NCBI GenBank assembly: GCA_027061805.1
Contig: JAMOWA010000007.1
Coordinates: forward strand, 1 to 64,000
Length of the DNA: 64,000 nucleotides
Direction of reading: 5' to 3'
DNA from: Thermoanaerobaculia bacterium
GTDB lineage: Bacteria > Acidobacteriota > Thermoanaerobaculia > Thermoanaerobaculales > Sulfomarinibacteraceae
Under the pieces are notes generated by a model. That model searched no databases. It saw only the letters and a list, made by a program, of their open reading frames with translations, and had not been told where the DNA came from. Position 1 is the stretch's first letter; each line of letters starts with the position of its first letter. A program made the translations under genes and the position numbers. Positions 36,048 through 44,157 of this stretch are shown in pieces.

Positions 36048-36617
36048 TCAGAGGGAGAGGTTCACCAGGACAGGGGCCTTCCAGCCCTCGCCGGCCACCT
36101 CCAGCACCAGCTCGCCCCCGGTGAACCCCTCGGGCCGGGGCAGGTAGATCAGGTCTGCCGTCCAGTACCGTGGTGGAAGCTCCACCTCGGTGATCACGAC
36201 AGGGGTGCCCTCCACGAGCCCCGGGTAGAAGTGCGAGGGCACGGTCCCCACACCCCGTACACCGAGGATCCGGGCGGGTTCCACGCTCGCGAGCCATCGG
36301 AAGTCGTTCTCGAGCTTCGGGTACCCCTCCCGGATCTGCTGCACCGAGGCCGCCGGGAGCCGGGTTCCATCGGGCATGACGATCCGGAACGACTCACGGG
36401 TGAGCACCACCGACTGCTTCGAGTTGTTCATCACGCCCACCAGGAGCGGGATGAATGCCTCTCCGGTCCTCTTGCGGGCCAGGTCCACGTTGACGTAGAC
36501 CCACCCCTCGTCGGTCTTGGTGGTGAAGATGGCCGTCTGGCCCGCCCACGCCAGGGCGACCGCCGCGATGACGAGACAGGTGGCGCACGCCACCATTCTG
36601 GTTCGATGCCCTCTCAT
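36048..36617 (-). CDS. Exported protein of unknown function
   Basis: 189 aa from ATG 36617 with a GAGGAGGG site. A signal peptide (MVACATCLVIAAVALAWAG) precedes a beta-rich soluble domain (KTDEGWVYVNVDLARKR; SVVLTRESFRIVMPDGTRLP; TPVVITEVELPPRYWTADLI). No catalytic motif or membrane anchor is visible. It is not in an operon; a terminator of the upstream lipoprotein region and a gene-free stretch flank it. No family recognised. Confidence 0.65.
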   Translation of the reverse strand: MRGHRTRMVACATCLVIAAVALAWAGQTAIFTTKTDEGWVYVNVDLARKRTGEAFIPLLVGVMNNSKQSVVLTRESFRIVMPDGTRLPAASVQQIREGYPKLENDFRWLASVEPARILGVRGVGTVPSHFYPGLVEGTPVVITEVELPPRYWTADLIYLPRPEGFTGGELVLEVAGEGWKAPVLVNLSL

Positions 36618-36679
36618 GGCACCCTCCTCTCCCCATCGGCGATAGCAACATTCATACCAACCTCATCCTGTTCACGAAA

Positions 36680-36707
36680 GGGGGCCCGGCGCTCGCGCCG
36701 GGCCCCC
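36680..36707 (-). terminator. Terminator of the OmpA-family lipoprotein gene
   Basis: A 13-bp perfect inverted repeat (36680-36692 with 36695-36707) lies 21 bp after the stop codon. On the minus strand a CTTTCG tract follows, only weakly T-rich. Confidence 0.6.
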
Positions 36708-36727
36708 TGGTCTGGATCGTTCAGGAT

Positions 36728-38155
36728 CTACTTGAAGGGCTTGAACTCCACCCGCCGGTTCCTGGCACGGTTCTCCGCGGTATCGTTGGGATACCGTGGC
36801 ACGTTCCAGCCGTATCCCTTGGCGATCAGCCGCTCGGCCGCCACACCCTTGGAGACCAGGTAGTCGCGCACGGCCTCGGCCCTCTTCTGGGAAAGCCTGT
36901 CGTTGAAGGCCTTGGGACCGCTCCTGTCGCAGTGGCCCTGGACCTCGGCCTTCCAGTCGAGGTAGCGCGGGCTGTTGAAGCTCCTGGCGATCTCGTCGAG
37001 GAGCGGCTTGGCCTCGTCCCGGATCGTGGCCTTGTTCACGTCGAAGAAGACCTTGACCTTGACCTCCCAGGTTCCATCGTCATGGACCACGATGTTGGGC
37101 GGCGGGCACCCGTTCTCGTCCACGGGAACACCTCCCGGAGTCCCGGGGCACGTGTCCTTGAAGTCGGGCACTCCGTCACCGTCAGAGTCCAGGCAGCACC
37201 CGCTGGCATCCACCTTCACGCCCGCAGGCGTGTTCGGGCACGTGTCCTTGAAGTTCGGCACTCCGTCACCGTCGTCGTCGAGGCAGCACCCGCTGGCGTC
37301 CACCTTCACGCCCGCAGGCGTGTTCGGGCACGTGTCCTTGAAGTCGGGCACTCCGTCACCGTCGGAATCCGGCGGGCACCCGGTGGCGTCCACCGCCACG
37401 CCCTTGGGAGTCCCGGGGCACGTGTCCAGATGATCCGGCACACCGTCACCGTCGTCATCCGGCCACAGGAAGACATCGACAACGAACCTCGAGAGGGCGG
37501 TCCAGTCCGTGAGAGCGCTGGCATCGGTCACGTAGCCGTTGCCGCCGGCCTTGACCACGCGCTCCAGGAGGGCCCGGCCACCGGCATCGTTGCCCACCTG
37601 CACGGCGTAGATGTTCAGCTTGTCGCCGAACTTCCCCTTGAGGGCCGCGGCGGCCGCCACGTCGGGGGCGCCCATGTTCAGACCGTCGCTGACGATGACG
37701 ATGGCCGCCGTCTTTCCATCGGTGAGCGCATCGCCCGCGGCCGCGAGGCCCAGGTCCAGCGGGCTGTTGCCGCCACCGTACTTCACGGGCTCCAGTGCCT
37801 TGGCGAAGGCATCCGTCGTGTAGGTGGCAGGTCCCCACAGGGTGTTCACCTTGCCCTCGGGCAGGCCGGGGCCACGCCCGAAGATCACGAGCGAACCCTG
37901 GTACCCGACCTCGGGCAGGGCCGTGTTGAGCGCCTTGAGGAAGTTCTCCTCGATGGCGAGCTTCCGCTCCCGGTTCACCCTGTCGCCCATGGAGGTGGAA
38001 TCGTCGGCGACGATCACCCACTGGTCCACCTTGGCGACGTAGCGATCCGCAGGGAGGGCCTCACTCGTGAAGGTGGTTGTCGCAGTACTGGCACAGCCCT
38101 GGATGGCCAGGACCGCCACCGCAAGGAGTACGAGCGTTCGAGCTGTCATTTTCAT
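36728..38155 (-). CDS. Lipoprotein with VWA domain, four calcium-binding TSP3 repeats and OmpA domain
   Basis: 475 aa. The lipobox is LAIQGCAS. A von Willebrand A domain follows (about 40-225) with a complete MIDAS start DDSTSMG and Rossmann-type strands (SLVIFGRG; AAIVIVSDGLNMG). Residues about 233-352 are four 30-residue repeats of type DxDGDGVPDxxDTCPxTPxG, the thrombospondin type-3 style that binds calcium and has paired cysteines. The C-terminus is OmpA-like (VFFDVNKATIRDEAKPLLDE; GHCDRSGPKAFNDRLSQKRA), which binds peptidoglycan. The protein probably sits on the outer membrane inner face and grips the wall, while VWA binds a partner. TSP3-OmpA proteins are common; an added N-terminal VWA is unusual. 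Confidence 0.88.
   Translation of the reverse strand: MKMTARTLVLLAVAVLAIQGCASTATTTFTSEALPADRYVAKVDQWVIVADDSTSMGDRVNRERKLAIEENFLKALNTALPEVGYQGSLVIFGRGPGLPEGKVNTLWGPATYTTDAFAKALEPVKYGGGNSPLDLGLAAAGDALTDGKTAAIVIVSDGLNMGAPDVAAAAALKGKFGDKLNIYAVQVGNDAGGRALLERVVKAGGNGYVTDASALTDWTALSRFVVDVFLWPDDDGDGVPDHLDTCPGTPKGVAVDATGCPPDSDGDGVPDFKDTCPNTPAGVKVDASGCCLDDDGDGVPNFKDTCPNTPAGVKVDASGCCLDSDGDGVPDFKDTCPGTPGGVPVDENGCPPPNIVVHDDGTWEVKVKVFFDVNKATIRDEAKPLLDEIARSFNSPRYLDWKAEVQGHCDRSGPKAFNDRLSQKRAEAVRDYLVSKGVAAERLIAKGYGWNVPRYPNDTAENRARNRRVEFKPFK
37100..37459 (-). repeat. Four tandem 90-bp units encoding TSP3 calcium-binding repeats
   Basis: Within the lipoprotein gene, four 30-codon units follow each other without gaps. 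The two central units are nearly identical at DNA level over most of their length (differences mainly at DFK/NFK and one synonymous site), so duplication looks recent. Confidence 0.8.
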
Positions 38156-38340
38156 TCACTTCCTCCTTCTCTGGCGCCTCTGGCGCCCTTCGGCCCGGTC
38201 TGATTCGCTGCCTCTCATGATACCAGGGTCCCATTCCGGTGAGAAGTGCCTCCACCGGACACACCGGCACGTCCCGGGACGGTTCATCGTCCCGGATTCC
38301 CCCTCCAGGCCCACCGGTCCACCCGGTGCCGGCGGTCCCG

Positions 38341-39300
38341 TCAGCGTAGCCGCTTGAGGTAGCGGTAGAGCTCCGAATCGGTGCTCAGGAGCAGGACGCC
38401 CTTCTCGTCCAGGGTGGCCTCGTAGGTCCTCAGCGTCTCCACCAGCCTGTAGAACTCGGGGTCCCGCTGGTAGGCCCGTGCGTAGATCCGGGTGGCCTCG
38501 GCCTCGCCCTCGCCCAGGATCTCCTGGGCCTTGCGGTAGGCCTCGGACTGGATCGTCTTGGACTCCTCGGTGAGCTGCCCGGCGATCTCGGCCTTCTTGC
38601 CCTGTCCGAGGGCCCTGTACTTCTCGGCGATCCTGAGCTGCTGGGAGATCATCCGGTCGTAGACCTTCCGCAGCACCTTGTCGGTGTAGTCCAGCCTCTT
38701 GATCTCCAGGTCCACGAGCTCGATGCCCAGGTCCAGGTCGGCCAGCTTGGCCTGGGCGGCGGCGGTGATCTCGAGGGTCAGCTCGTCACGGAGCCCCTTG
38801 ACGCCGCCGGTACCCGCGGCACGGCCCTCGGCCGCAGCGGACTCCTCACTGGTGATCGCCTCCTCGCCGAGCTCCATCTCACGGTCGGAGGACCGGACGA
38901 TCTCCGGAAGCGAGTGGGCGGACAGCGTGTCGCGGACGAGCCCGTCGAGGATGTCATCGAGACGGGCCTGTGCACCCCGCTCGTTGACCACCTTCTTGTA
39001 CATGGTGAGCGCGTTGGAGACCCGCCACCGGGCGAAGGTGTCCACGTAGATGAACTTGGAGTCGTTGGTGGGCACCACCTCGGGATCCCCGTCCCACTCC
39101 AGGACCCGCTTCTCGAACAGGTGGACCTTCTGGATGAGGGGGATCTTGAAGTGGAGGCCGGCCTCGGTGATGGGTTCGCCCACAGGATTTCCGAGCTGGA
39201 CCACGATGGCCTGCTGCCACTCCGGGACCGTGAAGACGGCCCCGCCGAGAACCAGGAGAACCATCGCGACGATCACGACGATGACGACGGCGCGGTTCAC
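38341..39300 (-). CDS. hflC: HflC, FtsH-modulating band-7 membrane protein
   Basis: 319 aa from GTG 39300, overlapping the HflK stop as GTGA. One N-terminal membrane helix (VVIVVIVAMVLLVLGGAVFTV) and a band-7/SPFH domain are visible (EWQQAIVVQLGNPVG; KIPLIQKVHLFEKRVLEW), then a charged coiled coil (about 175-285: KLADLDLGIELVDLEIKRLD; AYRKAQEILGEGEAEATRIY). It pairs with HflK in a periplasmic-facing complex that encloses or regulates the FtsH protease. An insert near 145-172 (Glu/Ala/Gly-rich) lengthens it slightly relative to E. coli HflC. Confidence 0.93.
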   Translation of the reverse strand: MNRAVVIVVIVAMVLLVLGGAVFTVPEWQQAIVVQLGNPVGEPITEAGLHFKIPLIQKVHLFEKRVLEWDGDPEVVPTNDSKFIYVDTFARWRVSNALTMYKKVVNERGAQARLDDILDGLVRDTLSAHSLPEIVRSSDREMELGEEAITSEESAAAEGRAAGTGGVKGLRDELTLEITAAAQAKLADLDLGIELVDLEIKRLDYTDKVLRKVYDRMISQQLRIAEKYRALGQGKKAEIAGQLTEESKTIQSEAYRKAQEILGEGEAEATRIYARAYQRDPEFYRLVETLRTYEATLDEKGVLLLSTDSELYRYLKRLR

Positions 39301-40310
39301 CTGGCACCTCCCGTCCCGTTGCCCCTGAGGTCCAGCAGCGGCACCATCCCCTGCATGCTGTCATCCACGATGTAGACCTGGCGGAGCCTCGGCAGGATCT
39401 TCCGCATGGTCTCGAGAAACAGGCGTTGCCGCGTCACCTGCGGTGCCTTGCGGTACTCGGCCAGCTGCTTGAGGAAGAGGGCGGCGTCGCCCTTCGCCTG
39501 GTTGATGCGCTCCACCTTCCGGCCCTCCGCCTCCTTGATGGTCTGCTCCGCCTCGCCCTTCACCCTGTAGATCACCTTGTTGTACTCCTGGTAGGCCTGG
39601 TTGATGGCCTGGTCCATCTCCTGCCTGGCGCGGTTCACCTCGTCGAACGAGTCCTTCACCGGCGCCGGTGGGTGCACGTCCTGGAGCTGGACAAGCCGCA
39701 CGGCGATGCCACAGCCGTACTTGTCCAGCAGCTCCTGCATCTGGTCCTTCACCTGGAGCTCGATCTCCTGCCGGCGGAGCTTGATCACCTCGTTGAAGGA
39801 CATGTCCCCGACCACCGCCCGCATGGAGGCCTCCGAGACATCCCGGATGGTTCCCACCACGCCGCGGACGTTGAAGAGGTAGGCCCGCGGATCCTTGATC
39901 CGGTACTGCACGACCCACGTCACGGTGGCGATGTTGAGGTCGCCCGTGAGCATGTCCGACTCCCCGGTGAAATCGCCCTTGGCGTAGGAGGTCCTCACGC
40001 CGGCCCTGGCCGTCCGGAAACCGAACTCCTCCTTGAACTGGTAGTCGGTCTTGACCTTGAAGACCCTGTCGATGCCGAACGGGGCCTTCAGGTGGGGCCC
40101 GGACCCGGCGGTCCCCACGAACTTCCCGAACCGCAGGATGACCCCCGTCTCGTTGGGCTCCACCTGGTAGTACCCGGTCAGCAGGAAGATCAGCACCACC
40201 ACGATCCCGATGATCGCCCCGGCACCGCCCTTGAAGGGCAGCTTCGGTATTCTCGATCGCTGTTTCTTCATCTCGACGATGATGTCATCGAAGTCGAAGT
40301 TGTCCGGCAT
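39297..40310 (-). CDS. hflK: HflK, FtsH-modulating band-7 membrane protein
   Basis: 337 aa. A short cytoplasmic start precedes one helix (GAIIGIVVVLIFLLTGYYQV) and the SPFH domain (EPNETGVILRFGKFVGTAGS; GPHLKAPFGIDRVFKV; DLNIATVTWVVQYRIKDP). A coiled coil with Glu/Ala/Gln repeats follows (about 235-290). The C-terminus is LLDLRGNGTGGAR. The ATG at 40310 has GGGAGG upstream; a Met five codons earlier lacks a proper ribosome site. First gene of the hflKC pair, separated from the housekeeping operon by 172 bp. Confidence 0.93.
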   Translation of the reverse strand: MPDNFDFDDIIVEMKKQRSRIPKLPFKGGAGAIIGIVVVLIFLLTGYYQVEPNETGVILRFGKFVGTAGSGPHLKAPFGIDRVFKVKTDYQFKEEFGFRTARAGVRTSYAKGDFTGESDMLTGDLNIATVTWVVQYRIKDPRAYLFNVRGVVGTIRDVSEASMRAVVGDMSFNEVIKLRRQEIELQVKDQMQELLDKYGCGIAVRLVQLQDVHPPAPVKDSFDEVNRARQEMDQAINQAYQEYNKVIYRVKGEAEQTIKEAEGRKVERINQAKGDAALFLKQLAEYRKAPQVTRQRLFLETMRKILPRLRQVYIVDDSMQGMVPLLDLRGNGTGGAR

Positions 40311-40482
40311 CACGTCACCTCCCATCCCCGTCGCCGGGGCCTCGTTCGATCCCCCGTCCCGTGGACCCTACGCATGGCATTGTACCCGTGTTCCCCGCCG
40401 CCCCATCGCCACCCGGGGATCTTCCCCTCCTCCGGGGAACGGGACAAGGCGGCAGAGGCCAGGGGCCCAGGGGCCGGCGGGA

Positions 40483-41142
40483 TCACCCCAGCCTCTGCCT
40501 CACCAGCTTGAGGTCCTCCCACACCAGGGCCTTGTCCCGGGCGTTCCGCAGCAGGTAGGCGGGATGGTAGGTGGCCAGGAGGGGGATGCCCCGGTAGGAG
40601 GCCCAGCGGCCCCGCAGCGCCTTCATGGGCTTGGTGGTGCCCGCGAGGCGGTTGGCGGCCACCTTGCCCAGGGCCACGATGATCTCGGGACGGATGAGCT
40701 CGATCTGGCGATCCAGGAAGGGGGCGCAGGCCGCCATCTCGGTCTCCTGGGGGTTCCGGTTGCCGGGGGGACGGCACTTGACCACGTTGGCGATGTAGAC
40801 CTGCGACCGGGTGAGCCCCAGGGCGATGATCATGCCATCGAGCAGCTGGCCCGCCTGGCCCACGAAGGGCCGGCCCGTGCGGTCCTCCTCCGCCCCGGGG
40901 CCCTCCCCCACGAACATGAGCCGGGCCTCCGGGTCGCCCTCGCCGAACACGACGTTCCGGCGTCCCCGGGCGAGGCCGCACCGGGTGCAGCCCTCGAGGA
41001 GGGCCGCCAGCTCCTCCAGGGACCCGGCCTCCGCCGGTGAGGAGCCCTTCCCCGGGACACCGCTCCCTGCGGATTCCGGTGGATCCGGTGGATCCCTCCA
41101 GCCGAGTTCCGCCGTGTACCGGAGCAGGTCGCGCCGCTTCAC
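40483..41142 (-). CDS. Family 4-type uracil-DNA glycosylase (iron-sulfur)
   Basis: 219 aa from GTG 41142. Motif 1 is GEGPGAEEDRTGRPFVGQAG and motif 2 is HPAYLLRN, both normal for UDG families 4/5. Four Cys suitable for an iron-sulfur cluster are seen: two in CTRCGLARGR, one in VVKCRPPGNRNP and one in ACAPFL, matching the family 4 pattern. The enzyme removes uracil arising from cytosine deamination. Its start overlaps the coaBC stop (GTGA), and it is the last gene of the eight-gene operon. An N-terminal Pro/Gly-rich linker of about 25 residues is probably disordered. Confidence 0.92.
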   Translation of the reverse strand: MKRRDLLRYTAELGWRDPPDPPESAGSGVPGKGSSPAEAGSLEELAALLEGCTRCGLARGRRNVVFGEGDPEARLMFVGEGPGAEEDRTGRPFVGQAGQLLDGMIIALGLTRSQVYIANVVKCRPPGNRNPQETEMAACAPFLDRQIELIRPEIIVALGKVAANRLAGTTKPMKALRGRWASYRGIPLLATYHPAYLLRNARDKALVWEDLKLVRQRLG

Positions 41143-42344
41143 CGACCGCCGGTCCTCTCCAGGATCTCCCCCGCCAGGGCCAGCAGGATCTCCCGGGCGA
41201 CGGCCTCCTTGGGAGCTCGCGGAACGGCCCGCTCTCCACCGGAAGCCGTGATCACGGTGACCGCGTTGTCGGCGGCCTCCATGCCGAGGCCCTCCGCCGT
41301 GATGTCGTTGAGCACCACGGCGTCGGCCCCCTTGGTGCGCATCTTGGCCGAGGCCCGGTCCCGGTCCTCACCGGCCTCCGCCGCGAAGACCACCAGGTAC
41401 GGCCGGTCCTCCCGGGCGCCCAGCGCCGCGGCGAGGTCCGGCACGGGTTCGAGCTCCAGCGTTCCCCCACCCTCCCGGCGGTCCATCTTGCCCTCCACGG
41501 GACGGACGGGGCAGAAGTCGGCCACCGCAGCCACCAGGAAGGCCGCATCGTGCCGGGGTGCCATGCGCTCCAGGGCCGCACCCATCTCGGCGGCCGTCTC
41601 CACGCGGTGGCACGCCACGCCGAGGGGACGGGGCACGCCAAGGGGGCCGTGGAGCAGGGTCACCCTCGCGCCCAGATCGGCGGCAGCCTGGGCCAGCGCC
41701 ACCCCCATGCGCCCGGAGGACCGGTTGGTGAGCACCCGCACCAGGTCCACCGGCTCCCGTGTGGGTCCCGCCGTCACCAGGATCCCGAGCCCCGCCAGGG
41801 GCCCGCGCCGGGGCAGCAGCCGGAGCGAGGCGTCCACGATGCGCTCCGGATCGGCCAGACGCCCCTCGCCCTCGTCACCACAGGCCAGCTCGCCGGACCC
41901 CGGTTCCACCACGTGGGCACCGCGCTCCCGCAACACGGACAGGGCCTGCCGGACCGCGGGACTGGTCCACATGACCGTGTTCATGGCCGGGGCCAGCAGC
42001 AGGTCCCCCCGGTGGGCCAGGGCGTAGGTGGTGAGGGCGTCGTCGGCCACGCCCGCCGCCAGCTTGGCGAGGATGTTGGCCGTGGCGGGGGCGATCAGGA
42101 GCAGGTCGGCCCAGCGGGACAGCTCCACGTGGTCGACACCGGGCTCGGTGGGGCGGGACCACTGGTCCACCTCCACGGGATGTCCGGACAGGACCGCGAA
42201 GGTCCGGGGGTGGACGAACTCCGTGGCGTGGCGGGTCATGATCACCCGCACCCCGGAGCCCCGCCGGACGAGGGACCTCAGGATCTCCACCGACTTGTAG
42301 GCGGCGATGCCCCCGCTGACGCCGAGGACCACGTGGCCGCCCAC
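41139..42344 (-). CDS. coaBC: Bifunctional phosphopantothenoylcysteine synthetase/decarboxylase
   Basis: 401 aa, the usual size. The N-terminal flavoprotein decarboxylase (CoaC) shows LGVSGGIAAYKSVEILR, the active-site His in DHVELSRWADLLLIAPATAN, PAMNTVMW and the Cys loop ACGDEGEGRL. The C-terminal synthetase (CoaB) shows ILVTAGPTREPVDLVRVLTN, SSGRMGVALA, AAVADFCP and a Lys-containing KMRTKGADAVVLND. It makes 4'-phosphopantetheine on the way to coenzyme A. GTG 42344 is the start, 6 bp after the rpoZ stop, with a GGAG-like element inside rpoZ. Confidence 0.95.
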   Translation of the reverse strand: MGGHVVLGVSGGIAAYKSVEILRSLVRRGSGVRVIMTRHATEFVHPRTFAVLSGHPVEVDQWSRPTEPGVDHVELSRWADLLLIAPATANILAKLAAGVADDALTTYALAHRGDLLLAPAMNTVMWTSPAVRQALSVLRERGAHVVEPGSGELACGDEGEGRLADPERIVDASLRLLPRRGPLAGLGILVTAGPTREPVDLVRVLTNRSSGRMGVALAQAAADLGARVTLLHGPLGVPRPLGVACHRVETAAEMGAALERMAPRHDAAFLVAAVADFCPVRPVEGKMDRREGGGTLELEPVPDLAAALGAREDRPYLVVFAAEAGEDRDRASAKMRTKGADAVVLNDITAEGLGMEAADNAVTVITASGGERAVPRAPKEAVAREILLALAGEILERTGGR

Positions 42345-42350
42345 GGGGTC

Positions 42351-42854
42351 CTACTCCGTACCGTCGTCCGACGGCTCGGCCCCCGCAGCCTCCTCCCCGG
42401 ACTCCCCTTCGTCCGCGTCCGGAGTCTCCTCCCCATCGGACGCCTCACCAGATCCCGTCAGGCCGAGGCCCAGGAGATGGCGCAGGCGGGCGAGCTCCTC
42501 GTCGCCCTCGCCCCCCTCGTCCCCCTCGGCCGCCACGGGGACCGGGGCCGGCTCGGCGGACGGGCCCGTGGGCAGCACGTCGGGCAGCGGCCGCTCGGGG
42601 GCGCCCTCGGGCTCCGCGCCCATCTCGGCCCGCAGCTGCTCCACCATGGCCTGGCGCTGGGCCTCCAGCTCCTCCAGGGTGAGCACGCGCCACGTGACCA
42701 GGCCGGCGTCCACCTCGTCCTTGGCGATGAGCGTGGGCTTGAAGTGGCGGCTCTCCATGCGGGGGCGGGCCCCCTGGATGAGCTGCTCGGCTCTCTGGGA
42801 GACCACGATGATGTAGCGGAAGATGGAATCGAACCCTTCAGGTAGCGTGATCAT
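42351..42854 (-). CDS. rpoZ: RNA polymerase omega subunit with a long acidic C-terminal tail
   Basis: 167 aa; omega is usually 70-100. Residues 1-75 match omega (LPEGFDSIFRYIIVVSQRAE, then QLIQGARPRMESRHFKP, and the conserved E..AGLVTW segment). The remaining 90 residues are mostly Glu/Asp/Gly/Pro-rich and low-complexity (EGDEGGEGDEELARL; EETPDADEGESGEEAAG). Omega helps assemble and stabilise RNA polymerase around beta-prime. Its position between gmk and coaBC is the normal one and supports the call. Start ATG overlaps the gmk stop (ATGA). Confidence 0.9.
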   Translation of the reverse strand: MITLPEGFDSIFRYIIVVSQRAEQLIQGARPRMESRHFKPTLIAKDEVDAGLVTWRVLTLEELEAQRQAMVEQLRAEMGAEPEGAPERPLPDVLPTGPSAEPAPVPVAAEGDEGGEGDEELARLRHLLGLGLTGSGEASDGEETPDADEGESGEEAAGAEPSDDGTE

Positions 42855-43501
42855 TCGGTGAGATCCTCCTCCAGGGAGGCGGCAAAGGCCTCCCGGATCG
42901 TGTCCAGGCGGGGCTTCATGCGGGCCAGCCGGTGATGCTCGGCGGTGCAGATGCCGAACATGTCCTCCACCGCCCTCTCGAGCCGGTCGTTGATGATAGC
43001 ATAGTCGAAGTCCCCCACGTAGCCGAACTCCTTGAGCGCCAGCTGCAAGCGGCGCCGGATGGCCTCCGGGGGATCCTGCCGCCGCTTCCTCAGACGGTCC
43101 TTCAACACCTCGTACGATGGGGGGAAGATGAACACCTTCACGGCCTCGGGGATGGAGGTCTTCACCTGCTGGGCACCCTGCACGTCGATGTCCAGGAACA
43201 CGTCGACCCCCCGCTCCAGCCGCCCCGCCACCTCCGCCCGCGAGGTCCCGTAGAGGTTCCCCGCGTACTCGGCCCACTCCAGGAACTCCCCCCGGGCCAC
43301 CATGGCCTCGAAGGTCTCGCGGTCCACGAAGTGATAGTCGCGGCCGTCCTGCTCGGTGGGACGCGGCGACCGGGTGGTGTGGGACACCGAGAAGTAGCAG
43401 GGCCGGCCCCACGCCTCGAGCCGCTCCATGGTGGCCTTGATGATGGTGGTCTTCCCGCCCCCCGAGGGCGAGGACACGATGAAGAGGATCCCCTCGTCCA
43501 C
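42851..43501 (-). CDS. gmk: Guanylate kinase
   Basis: 216 aa. The P-loop is SSPSGGGKTTI, followed by the GMP-binding SVSHTTRSPRPTEQDGRDYH and FVDRETFEAM, then FLEWAEYAGNLYGT and FLDIDVQGAQQVK. RKRRQDPPEAIRRRL is the lid region. It phosphorylates GMP to GDP. GTG 43501 starts immediately after the TGA of the TrkA-like gene, with GAGGTGAG upstream as ribosome site. Confidence 0.95.
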   Translation of the reverse strand: MDEGILFIVSSPSGGGKTTIIKATMERLEAWGRPCYFSVSHTTRSPRPTEQDGRDYHFVDRETFEAMVARGEFLEWAEYAGNLYGTSRAEVAGRLERGVDVFLDIDVQGAQQVKTSIPEAVKVFIFPPSYEVLKDRLRKRRQDPPEAIRRRLQLALKEFGYVGDFDYAIINDRLERAVEDMFGICTAEHHRLARMKPRLDTIREAFAASLEEDLTE

Positions 43502-44155
43502 TCAGCTCACCTCGCGGAACTTCTCGAGGTCGTCCCTGGCCCCCAGCACCACCAGGACGTCCGAGTCCTTGAGCACGTCGCCCGCCTGGGGCATGAGGTT
43601 CAGGGTGTCGGTGAGGGCGTCCCGGATGGCCACCACCTGGACCCGGTACCGGTTCCGGATGCGGAGGTCCTGCAGCGTCTTGCCGATGAACGACGCCGGA
43701 ACCGAGACCTCCATGACGGAGTACTCGGGCCCCAGGGCCACGTAGTCCAGGAGGTTCGGGTGGGTGAGGCGATCGGCAAGACGCAGGGCCATGTCCCGCT
43801 CCGGGTTGATCACCTCGTCGATACCGATGGCCTCGAGGATCCTGCCGTGGTCCGGGGATACCGCCCTGGCGATCACCGTGACCCCCATCTCCTTGAGGTA
43901 GAAGGCCGCCAGCGTGGAGGCCTCCAGGTTCTCGCCCACCGAGATCACCGCCACGTCCACGTCCTTCAGGCCCAGCGCCTTGAGGCGTTCCTTGTCCCGC
44001 ACGTCCAGCACCACGGCCTGCGTGGCGCCGTCGCGCATGGCCTGGACCAGCTCGGGGTCCACGTCGATGCCGATCACCTCGTGCCCCTTCTGGTAGAGCG
44101 AACGGGCCAGGGTCGAGCCGAAGCGGCCCAGCCCGATGACGGCGAATCGGCTCAT
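43502..44155 (-). CDS. TrkA/KtrA-type potassium channel regulatory subunit
   Basis: 217 aa: one RCK N domain with NAD-binding GLGRFGSTLARSLYQKGHEV and acidic Asp at the end of strand 2 (IGIDVDPELVQ), then the RCK C domain (about 135-217: GPEYSVMEVSVPASFIGKTL; RNRYRVQVVAIRD). A single RCK pair is KtrA-like (full TrkA has two). It controls a membrane potassium transporter by nucleotide or c-di-AMP binding. No transporter subunit gene is adjacent; it must be elsewhere. It starts 2 bp after the ppdK stop. Confidence 0.9.
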   Translation of the reverse strand: MSRFAVIGLGRFGSTLARSLYQKGHEVIGIDVDPELVQAMRDGATQAVVLDVRDKERLKALGLKDVDVAVISVGENLEASTLAAFYLKEMGVTVIARAVSPDHGRILEAIGIDEVINPERDMALRLADRLTHPNLLDYVALGPEYSVMEVSVPASFIGKTLQDLRIRNRYRVQVVAIRDALTDTLNLMPQAGDVLKDSDVLVVLGARDDLEKFREVS

Positions 44156-44157
44156 GG

